NCBI GenBank assembly: GCA_902806325.1
Contig: CADCWE010000067.1
Location: forward strand, 1-36,427
Length of the DNA: 36,427 nucleotides
Direction of reading: 5' to 3'
Source of the DNA: an uncultured Thermomicrobiales bacterium
GTDB taxonomy: Bacteria; Chloroflexota; Chloroflexia; Thermomicrobiales; UBA6265
A model generated the notes under the pieces. That model was not told the origin of the DNA. It saw nothing but the letters and a program-made list of their open reading frames with translations, and did not search any database. A program made the translations under genes and the position numbers. Within the stretch, counting starts at the first letter, position 1; every line of letters starts with the position of its first letter. Below are positions 23,688-30,260 of the stretch, in pieces.

Positions 23688-26600
23688 CTACGCCGGACCC
23701 GGCGGCGTCTGCTTCGCGTGCGCCGTTTCCTCCGGCGTCGGTGTTACCGCGGCGGGGACCGGTTCCAGGGCGCGGGCGGCGAAGGCGTCGCCGGGGGCGA
23801 CGCGGTCGGCCAGGACCTCGGCGATGTGGCGAGTAGGCCGGTCCGTGAAATGTTCGATCTGCTGGCGACAAGAGACGCCGGCGACGGCGACGACGGTGTC
23901 GGTATTGGTCGCGGCGACGGCCGGGAAGAGGCGCTCCTCGCCGATCTTGCGGGAGACGTCGTAGTGCTCGGCCTCGTAGCCGAACGAGCCGGCCATGCCG
24001 CAGCAGCCGGCGCCGCTCTCGGTCGGGCGGCAGCCAGCGGCGGAAAGGATCGCCATGGAAGGGCCGACGCCGATTAAGGCCTTCTGGTGGCAGTGGCCGT
24101 GGAAGAAGACGTCCGGGCCGGGGTCGGGTTTCCAGGCGATGCCGAGGTCGTCGGCGGCGGCGAGTTTGGCCAGGAACTCGTCGAGCATGAAGGTTTCGGC
24201 GGCGACGGCGGCGACATCCGGGTCGTTGGGCAGGAGGTCGCGGTATTCGTCGCGCAGGGTCAGGATGCAGCTCGGCTCGGTGCCGACGATCGGGATCCCC
24301 TGCTTGGCGTAGGGGGCGAGCAACGACACGTTGCGCTTCGCCACCTTGCGCGCGGCGTCGACCAGCCCCTTGGAGAGCATCGGCCGCCCGCAGCAGGCGC
24401 GGCGCTCCTCGACCACCACCTCGAACCCGGCCGCTTCGAGCAACTGGACGGCGGCGAGGCCGATCCGGGGGTAGTTGTAGGTGGCGAAGGTGTCGTGGAA
24501 GTAGACCGCCTTGCCCCGCGTCGAGCGATTCGCCGGCCGGGACTCCTGGTGCTGGCGCCAGCGGTGGACGAAGGTTCGGCGGACGAAGGGCGACAGCCGC
24601 CGCTCCGGGTGGACGCCAAGGGCGCGCATGATCGGCGACGCGAGCGGCGTCTTTAACGCCAGGTTCGCCACCGGCGCCAGCGGCGCGGAGAGTTTGGAGA
24701 TGGTGTGGATGTGGCCGAAGACGCGGGCGCGCAGCGGCGTGCCGTGCCGCTCGTGGTAGTGGGCCAGAAATTCGGTCTTGATCTTGGCCATGTCGACGCT
24801 GGACGGGCACTCGGTCTTGCAGGCCTTGCAGGAGATGCAGAGATCCAGGACGCCGTAGGTTTCTTTCGAGGCGAAGTCGGTCCGGTCGAGGATGCGCCCG
24901 GCGAGGGCGTTGCGCAGCGCGTTGGCGCGGCCACGGGTGGTGTCGTTCTCGTCCTTGGTCGCCATGTAGGACGGGCACATCGTGCCCGCCTTCAGCTTGC
25001 GGCAGACGCCGGCTCCGTTGCACATCTCGACCGCGGCCAGAAACCCGCCTTCGCGGCCAAAGTCGAGGTGGGTCTTGAGTTCGAGCGGCTTGTAGTCGGT
25101 GCCGAAGCGGAGGTACTCGGTCATCGGCGGGGCGTCGACGATCTTGCCGGGGTTCATCAGCCCCCGCGGATCCCAGATCGCCTTGAACTCGCGCATCGCG
25201 GCGTAGAGATCGGGGCCGAAGATGACCTCGTTCAGCTCGGAGCGCTGCAAGCCGTCGCCGTGCTCGCCGCTCATCACGCCGCCGAAGCGGTGGGCCAGTT
25301 CGGCGGCGGCGTGGGCCATCTCCGTCATCGCGGAAATGCCGCCGATGGTCTTCAGGCTCACCAGCGGCCGGATGTGGAGGCAGCCGGCCGAGGCGTGGGC
25401 GTAGTAGGCGGCGGTGGTGCCGTGGGCGGCGACCATCTCCTCGACGGCGCGGACGTAGTCGGCCAGGTGCGGCACCGGCACCGAGACGTCCTCGATCACC
25501 GGGATCGGCTTGGCGTCGCCCTTGACGCTCATCAGCAGCCCGAGGCCCGCTTTGCGGACCGACCAGATATCGGCCTGGCGCTTGGCGTCCAGCACGCGCA
25601 AGGGATCGGCGCTCAACCGGACGCCGCGCTTGGCGAGCAGGGCTTCGAGCCGGTCGCACCGCCGGTCCAGGTCGCGCTCGGTCTCGCCGTAGAACTCGAC
25701 GCAGAGGACGGCGGCCGGGTCGCCTTCGATGAAGGCGATCTGGGCGGCGAACCCGGGCTGGGCGCGGGTCAGCCCGATCAGCATCCGGTCCATCAGCTCG
25801 ATCGCCGACGGTTCGGCCTCCAGGATCGCCGGGGTGGCGGCCATCGCGGCGACCAGTTCGTCGAATTGGAGGACGAGGAGGCCGGTGCGGGTGGGCGCCG
25901 GGACCAGGTCGAGGGTGACCCGCAGCGTCGTGGCCAGGGTGCCCTCGGAGGAGGCGAGGAGGCGGGCCGGGTTGAACGTCTCGTCCGGGGCGAGGAATTG
26001 GTCCAGCGAGTAGCCGGTGGCGCGGCGCCAGTGGGGCGGAAAATCGCGCCGGATCAGGTCGCGGTGGCGCTCGCGAAAGGCGAGCAGACCGCCGAGGAGG
26101 CGCCCGGTTGGGTCGTCGGCGGCGGCGCGGGCGGCCAGTTCGCCGGGGGTGGCCGGGCCGAGGTCGACCACGCCGCCGTCGGCGAGGGCGACCCGGATCC
26201 CGCGCAGGCTGTCGGCGGTCATCCCGTAGAGGATCGAGTGGGCGCCGGCCGAGTTGTTGCCGACGACGCCGCCGACGGTGGCGCGGTTGGCCGAGCTCGG
26301 GTCCGGGCCGAACATCAGGCCGCTCGGTTTGAGCCGCTTGTTGAGCAGGTCGAGGTTGATCCCCGGTTCGACCGTGGCCGTGCGCGCCCCGGCGTCCACC
26401 TCCAGCACCCGGGTCAGGTACTTGGAGCAGTCCACGACCAGCGCCGCGCCGACGGCCTGCCCGGCGAGCGACGAGCCGCCGCCGCGGGGCAGGATCGGGA
26501 CGCCGTGGGAGGCGGCCAACTCGACCGTGGCGACCACGTCCTCGGTCGACTTCGGCACGACCACGCCGACCGGTTCGATCTGGTAGTTCGAGGCGTCGGT

Positions 26601-26783
26601 GGCGTAGAGCATCCGCGAGACGCGGTCGAACCGGACCTCGCCGCCGATCCGGGCGGCGAGTTCGGTCTCCAAGACGCGGGCGGTTTCGACGGCCGCGCGG
26701 CTGGCGCGCCCGTTCGGATCCGGGCGTCCGTCGGCGGGCCGGGCGAGCGGGTCGGCGGTGGCCTCGCGGAGCGTGGCGGCCAT
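23688..26783 (-). CDS. FAD/Fe-S D-lactate dehydrogenase-type fusion protein (YdiJ/GlcD-GlpC-like)
   Basis: 1031 residues, starting at ATG 26783 (GAGGAGA 8 nt upstream; a GTG 13 codons earlier is weaker). Residues ~50-460: FAD-linked oxidase with PCMH FAD-binding motif (VVVPKSTEDVVATVELAASH, PRGGGSSLAGQAVGAALVVD, GPDPSSANRATVGGVVGNNS) and GlcD-like C-terminal domain (CLHIRPLVSL, GGVMSGEHGDGLQRSEL). ~570-680: ferredoxin-like Fe-S region with CNGAGVCRKLKAGTMCPSY and CISCKACKTECPSSVD for two [4Fe-4S] clusters. ~770-1000: two CCG domains (ACCGRPMLSKG; GAGCCGMAGSFGYE) as in GlpC/heterodisulfide reductases. Oxidises a D-2-hydroxyacid (D-lactate, D-2-hydroxyglutarate or glycolate) and passes electrons to the chain. 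Peripheral membrane or cytoplasmic. Intact and full length for the family. Confidence 0.93.
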   Translation of the reverse strand: MAATLREATADPLARPADGRPDPNGRASRAAVETARVLETELAARIGGEVRFDRVSRMLYATDASNYQIEPVGVVVPKSTEDVVATVELAASHGVPILPRGGGSSLAGQAVGAALVVDCSKYLTRVLEVDAGARTATVEPGINLDLLNKRLKPSGLMFGPDPSSANRATVGGVVGNNSAGAHSILYGMTADSLRGIRVALADGGVVDLGPATPGELAARAAADDPTGRLLGGLLAFRERHRDLIRRDFPPHWRRATGYSLDQFLAPDETFNPARLLASSEGTLATTLRVTLDLVPAPTRTGLLVLQFDELVAAMAATPAILEAEPSAIELMDRMLIGLTRAQPGFAAQIAFIEGDPAAVLCVEFYGETERDLDRRCDRLEALLAKRGVRLSADPLRVLDAKRQADIWSVRKAGLGLLMSVKGDAKPIPVIEDVSVPVPHLADYVRAVEEMVAAHGTTAAYYAHASAGCLHIRPLVSLKTIGGISAMTEMAHAAAELAHRFGGVMSGEHGDGLQRSELNEVIFGPDLYAAMREFKAIWDPRGLMNPGKIVDAPPMTEYLRFGTDYKPLELKTHLDFGREGGFLAAVEMCNGAGVCRKLKAGTMCPSYMATKDENDTTRGRANALRNALAGRILDRTDFASKETYGVLDLCISCKACKTECPSSVDMAKIKTEFLAHYHERHGTPLRARVFGHIHTISKLSAPLAPVANLALKTPLASPIMRALGVHPERRLSPFVRRTFVHRWRQHQESRPANRSTRGKAVYFHDTFATYNYPRIGLAAVQLLEAAGFEVVVEERRACCGRPMLSKGLVDAARKVAKRNVSLLAPYAKQGIPIVGTEPSCILTLRDEYRDLLPNDPDVAAVAAETFMLDEFLAKLAAADDLGIAWKPDPGPDVFFHGHCHQKALIGVGPSMAILSAAGCRPTESGAGCCGMAGSFGYEAEHYDVSRKIGEERLFPAVAATNTDTVVAVAGVSCRQQIEHFTDRPTRHIAEVLADRVAPGDAFAARALEPVPAAVTPTPEETAHAKQTPPGPA

Positions 26784-26894
26784 GGAACGGGTCTCCTCGG
26801 GGAGGTGGGCCGGGCGCGTCACGCGGCGCGCTGGCTCGGAACCGGACGGGACGAGTGTAGCACCGGCCCGGGCCTCATCGAGGAGACGGCGCCC

Positions 26895-27443
26895 TTACCG
26901 GAAGACGTGCGCGACTGGGAGCCGGAACCCCGGCAGCACGTCCTCGCCGTCCAGGGCGTCGCCGTTGCCGAGGGTCATCGGTGCCCGGCCCGAGCGGTGG
27001 ACGTCCACGACCCGGTGCGGCGGGTCGGCGTACCAGACCAGCGTCGTCCCGGCGGCGAGGTACTCGCCGACCTTGCGCGCCACGTCGGGGCCGGTCTCGG
27101 ACGGGGAGCGGATCTCGACGGCGAGATCCGGTGGTCCGGGGAAGAAGCCCTCGTCGTCGTCCCACGACGGAACCCGGTTGGCGCGGACGAAGGCAACGTC
27201 CGGGCAGAGGAGGGTCAGCGGGTCGCGGGACAGCACGAATCCGGTCTCGGCGGAATAGACACGCCCCAACCCGCGGTCGCGGGCGAAGAGACCCATGTCC
27301 AGGTGAATGTTGTTTGCGCTGCGCCCGTGTTTCGCCGTCGCCGCCGCCAACCGGATCAACTCCCCGCGAATCACGTCGTAGCGGTGGGCGTCGTCCGGCA
27401 ACCGCTCGACGTCCTCCAACGTGAACAGGGCGGTCGCGGTCAT
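26895..27443 (-). CDS. Uma2 family endonuclease (DUF820)
   Basis: 182 residues. Restriction-nuclease-like PD-(D/E)xK fold: HRYDVIRGELIRLAAATAKH (Glu), LCPDVAFVRANRVP (PD motif), PPDLAVEIRSPSETGPDVARK (D...E-I/V-x-S-P-S, catalytic E/K), KVGEYLAAGTTLVWYADPPHRVVDV, LDGEDVLPGFRLPVAHVF C-terminal signature. Function in the cell is unknown; these genes are greatly expanded in Chloroflexota and cyanobacteria. ATG with GGGAGG upstream. The C-terminal signature matches a relic at 28236, so this window once held at least two copies. Confidence 0.92.
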   Translation of the reverse strand: MTATALFTLEDVERLPDDAHRYDVIRGELIRLAAATAKHGRSANNIHLDMGLFARDRGLGRVYSAETGFVLSRDPLTLLCPDVAFVRANRVPSWDDDEGFFPGPPDLAVEIRSPSETGPDVARKVGEYLAAGTTLVWYADPPHRVVDVHRSGRAPMTLGNGDALDGEDVLPGFRLPVAHVFR

Positions 27444-27605
27444 GGCGCAATGCCTCCCGGCTCGGACCCCTTAGGTTGCCGCGATCGAATAACGGGCGCG
27501 CCCGGACTCCGAGTCTAGCATCTTGGCGGTGGTCGGGCGCCGCCGGATCGGTGAAGCGAATGGCCGCCGCCCGTCCCGCCGGTGGCCGCATCGCCCGCGG
27601 CGCTA

Positions 27606-27634
27606 TTGTCGCCCTCGCGACGATCCGCTATCAT
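27606..27634 (+). promoter_or_regulatory. Sigma-70-type promoter of the Cys-rich protein gene
   Basis: TTGTCG (27606-27611, 4 of 6 matches to TTGACA) and TATCAT (27629-27634, 5 of 6 matches to TATAAT) with a 17-bp spacer, about 55 bp before the ATG. Fits a vegetative promoter. Confidence 0.55.
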
Positions 27635-27688
27635 CGTTCCCCCGCGGAGCGCCATCGGCCAGCCCATCCTCGATCCAGGAGGTGCCCC

Positions 27689-27961
27689 ATGGACGACTCG
27701 ACGGTCGCCGTGTTCGTGCTGCCCGGCGACCCCGACCTCAGCCCGACGGTCCGCCAGATCCTCGACCACCTCTGCCGGGGTGAGTGCCACGCCTACGGCG
27801 ACATCATGGAGTGGTGCGAGTCCCGCGGCGACTGCTGCCACGCCGTGGTCTGCCCGGCGTGCGCCACCCAGTTCGTGATCGACGACGAGGAGATGGACGA
27901 ACTCCGCCGCTGGACCGACCGCGAAGGGCACCCGCTGGCCTGCGGGGTGCGCTGGGAGTAG
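27689..27961 (+). CDS. Small Cys-rich protein, possible zinc binder
   Basis: 90 residues, soluble, acidic. Three Cys/His clusters: HLCRGECHAYGD, MEWCESRGDCCHAVVCPACAT and a final CGVRWE. The CxxC (CPAC) with CC and CH pairs suggests one or two zinc or redox sites. AGGAGG sits ~6 nt before the ATG and a promoter is recognised upstream, so it is likely expressed. I do not recognise the family; no homology claim is made. Divergent from the Uma2 gene. Confidence 0.75.
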   Translation: MDDSTVAVFVLPGDPDLSPTVRQILDHLCRGECHAYGDIMEWCESRGDCCHAVVCPACATQFVIDDEEMDELRRWTDREGHPLACGVRWE

Positions 27962-28235
27962 GCCGTCGCGCCTCAAGACGCGGTCGCGGGCAGCCTCAGC
28001 ACGGTCCGCGTCGACGCGGTCAACGCGCGGCGCTAAGACCCGAGCCGGATCGCCGGTGCCGGCGCCGGCGCCGAGCACGGCGCGTGGCTCGTCCCGGATC
28101 GGACCGACCAGAGCATGGAAAAAGCGCGGGCGCGTAGTGGAGGCGCCGGGGTCCGCCTTGGACCCGGTTCGGTCCCGGAAGCGGGCCGCGTCCTCCGCCG
28201 AGAGGGAGGCGGGGCGGAACGCCATCGGGCGACCG
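27962..28235. other. Gene-free stretch before the Uma2 relic
   Basis: No gene supported. A weak minus-strand reading from 28225 (MAFRPASLSAEDAARFRDRT) starts plausibly, 11 bp after the Uma2 remnant's stop, but turns into low-complexity sequence without a ribosome-binding site. It may be the decayed start of a gene once downstream of Uma2. Confidence 0.3.
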
Positions 28236-28294
28236 CTACAAAAACAGGTCGGCGATCGCGACGCGGAAGCCGGGCAGGACATCGCCGCTGTCTA

Positions 28295-29154
28295 GAGCGT
28301 GTCATGAACTCGGGCCGGGTCGTAAACTCACGAAATGAGCACCACCCGCAAAGCCTACCCGAGCGACGCCACCGACGAGGAGTGGGCGTTCGTCGCCCCG
28401 TACCTGACGCCGATGACCCCGGACGCCCCGCAGCGGCGCCACGACCTGCGCGAGGTCTACAACGCCCTGCGGTGGATCGTGCGCACCGGCTCGCCGTGGC
28501 GCTACCTCCCCGGCGACCTGCCGCCGTGGGCGGCCGTCCACCAGCAGGCCCAGCGCCGGATCGCGGCCGGCGTCTTCGAGGAGATGGTGCACGACCTGCG
28601 GGCGCTGCTGCGGGCGGCGGCGGGGCGCGATCCCGACCCGACGGCGGTGGTCCTCGACGCGCGCACGGTGCGGGGCACGCCGGAGAGCGGCCACCGGGCC
28701 GGCTACGACGGGCACAAGAAGACCAAGGGCAGCAAGGTCCACGCCGCGGTCGACACGCTCGGGCACCTGCTGGGCCTGGCGGTGACGCCGGCGAACGCGC
28801 AGGAGCGCGCGCAGGTGGGCGAGCTGGCCGACGCGGTCCAGGAGGCCACCGGCACCAACGTCGAGGTGGCGTTCGTCGACCAGGGCTACACCGGCGAGGA
28901 CCCCGCCGAGGAGGCCGAAGCGCGAGGCATCGAGTTGGCCGTGGTCCGGCTGCCGGAGGCGAAGAAGGGCTTCGTGCTGCTGCCCCGCCGCTGGGTGGTC
29001 GAGCGCTCCTTCGCCTGGGCGGCGCGGTTCCGCCGTCTGGCGAAGGACTACGAACGGCTGCCGGAGACCGTCGCCGGCCTGCACTTCGTCGCCTTCGCCT
29101 GCCTCATGCTTCACAAGATGGTCCTCCTGCCAACCGGAAGTCCATGACACGCTC
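28295..29154 (+). mobile_element. IS5-family insertion sequence (860 bp, complete)
   Basis: Terminal inverted repeats GAGCGTGTCATG (28295-28306 and reverse complement at 29143-29154), extending to 15 of 16 matches with an internal mismatch. Flanked by TA direct repeats (28293-28294 and 29155-29156), the target duplication typical of several IS5-family groups such as IS427. Encodes a single intact transposase. Everything needed for movement seems present, so it may be recent. Confidence 0.9.
28335..29147 (+). CDS. IS5-family DDE transposase
   Basis: 270 residues in one frame, no programmed frameshift needed. N-terminal DUF4096-like domain [17 protein letters not shown] and [20 protein letters not shown], then the DDE catalytic core: first Asp in [10 protein letters not shown], second Asp in [11 protein letters not shown], and the Y-(2)R-(3)E-(6)K-type region [20 protein letters not shown] carrying the catalytic Glu and Lys. 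It occupies nearly the whole element and ends 7 bp before the right end, inside the terminal repeat region. Acts on its own ends (GAGCGTGTCATG). Confidence 0.95.
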   Translation: MSTTRKAYPSDATDEEWAFVAPYLTPMTPDAPQRRHDLREVYNALRWIVRTGSPWRYLPGDLPPWAAVHQQAQRRIAAGVFEEMVHDLRALLRAAAGRDPDPTAVVLDARTVRGTPESGHRAGYDGHKKTKGSKVHAAVDTLGHLLGLAVTPANAQERAQVGELADAVQEATGTNVEVAFVDQGYTGEDPAEEAEARGIELAVVRLPEAKKGFVLLPRRWVVERSFAWAARFRRLAKDYERLPETVAGLHFVAFACLMLHKMVLLPTGSP

Positions 29155-29253
29155 TAGGCGCGCTCGATTCGCCCTCCTGACCTTCGGTACGTCAGCGCGG
29201 CCCGTTTAGATACGTGTGAGCGACAGGATCCCGTCCATCGAAAAAGGGCTCCA

Positions 29254-29500
29254 GTATGGGCCCTGGAGCGGCTGTTCGAGGACCTTGGCCTGGTGGCCGC
29301 GACCGGGACCACGCACCTGACGGTAGATAAGGCGCGCGGGCGCCTGGAGACGCGGCGGCGGTGGGCGAGCGCCGCGCTGACCGGCTACGCCGACTGGCCG
29401 CCCCTGGCCCAGGCGCCGTGCGTCGAGCGAGAGACGACGGTCCTGGCCACCGGCGAGGTCCGGGCCGAGCGCGCCGGCGCCACCTCGCCCGCGCCGCCCA
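29254..29500 (+). pseudogene. Transposase fragment (ISAs1-like)
   Basis: The open plus-strand frame reads ERLFEDLGLVAATGTTHLTV, DKARGRLETRRRWAS, LTGYADWPPLAQAPCVERET, LATGEVRAERA: the G-R-x-E-x-R...N-G-Y-x-D-W-P-x-x-A-Q-x-x-x-x-x-R pattern of the middle of ISAs1-type transposases (the usual K-x-H-G-R-x-E). No start, no catalytic ends, and the fold is cut on both sides; the right cut coincides with the broken minus-strand gene at 29505. A relic. Confidence 0.5.
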
Positions 29501-29504
29501 CAAG

Positions 29505-29897
29505 ACCCTTCCCTTCCTCGGCCTTCAGGAAGATTGGAAAGGCCCCGATCAGGCGCTTGCCGACCTTGACCACGTACCGGTCTGGGGCAGGACCACGCCA
29601 GGGGCGGAGCTGGACCTGAACGGTGCCGGACACCGCCTGGACCTTGCCGACGAAGACGTCGCCGGCGCTGGCGACCCACTGCCGGTCGTCGGTCGGGTTG
29701 ATCGCCCACTAGGTCTGGAGGACGCGATCGGGGACGGCGGGTTGCCAGGGTTTGGAGGCGCCGCCCGCGAGTCGGGCGAGCGCCGAGGCGACCACCGCCA
29801 GGAACACCATCCCGCCCAGACCGATCGCACCGGGCTCCTCCGCCGTGGATGGTCCGTCCTCCCGCGACGCTCGGGCACGGGCGATCGCTCGGCACAC
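29505..29897 (-). pseudogene. Membrane-anchored or secreted protein, interrupted by a stop
   Basis: Reading from 29897: one TM or signal segment (GAIGLGGMVFLAVVASALAR), then KPWQPAVPDRVLQT, an in-frame TAG (29709-29711), and in the same frame WAINPTDDRQWVASAGDVFV, GKVQAVSGTVQVQL, DRYVVKVGKRLIGAFP. The part after the stop is coherent (beta-strand-like), so a nonsense mutation broke one gene. It then runs out near 29505 beside the transposase fragment, probably truncated by that insertion. Family not recognised. Confidence 0.5.
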
Positions 29898-30260
29898 GAT
29901 CGCGCGTCGGCAACCTCGGCCTCATGCCGGATCCCGTGCGACGCACGAACAGGCGGCGATGGTCGGCCGTCGTCGGTGGAGGCGCCGTCTTACGGTACGG
30001 TGGTGACGATGGCCATCACCGGATCCGGCCGGTTCCATTAAAATTCCAAACACCGGAGAGGATCCACAGCGGCGACCGTGGGACGAAGGGGGTTGATCGT
30101 TCGTCGTTCAACGCCCCTCACGCCGACCGATCGTCCATGCCTTGGTTCAATAGTCCGACTTAAGGATGACGACAACCCGGACAAACCCGATAGAGTGGAA
30201 TCGCGGGGACCGAGGGAGTTCCCGCGATCACCGCACGCCAAAATTGGGAAGGAAGTTGTC
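29898..30260 (+). other. Leader region of the SpaA-domain surface protein
   Basis: No gene supported in these 363 bp. Bases 30035-30050 (CATTAAAATTCC) and 30140-30200 are AT-richer than the surroundings. TAAAAT (30039-30044) could be a -10 box but lacks a good -35. GGGAAGGAAG at 30246-30255 is the ribosome-binding site of the next gene. Confidence 0.35.

Larger units (their letters stand above)
28236..29205 (-). pseudogene. Uma2 nuclease C-terminal remnant adjacent to or split by the IS element
   Basis: Minus-strand bases 28294-28236 encode DSGDVLPGFRVAIADLFL followed by TAG, the C-terminal signature of Uma2 proteins (compare LDGEDVLPGFRLPVAHVF in the gene at 26895). If the IS and one copy of its TA target are removed, the frame continues upstream as ...TGRADVPKVRRANRARLDSG, with a TAA just before. 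The N-terminal body of Uma2 is absent, so the target was already a fragment. The 49-bp right-hand piece (29157-29205) is only weakly like Uma2. Confidence 0.6.

Noticed and set aside
24705-27518. 937-residue plus-strand open frame
   Set aside because: Antisense to the D-lactate dehydrogenase-type gene, no recognisable domain, Ala/Gly/Arg/Val-rich.
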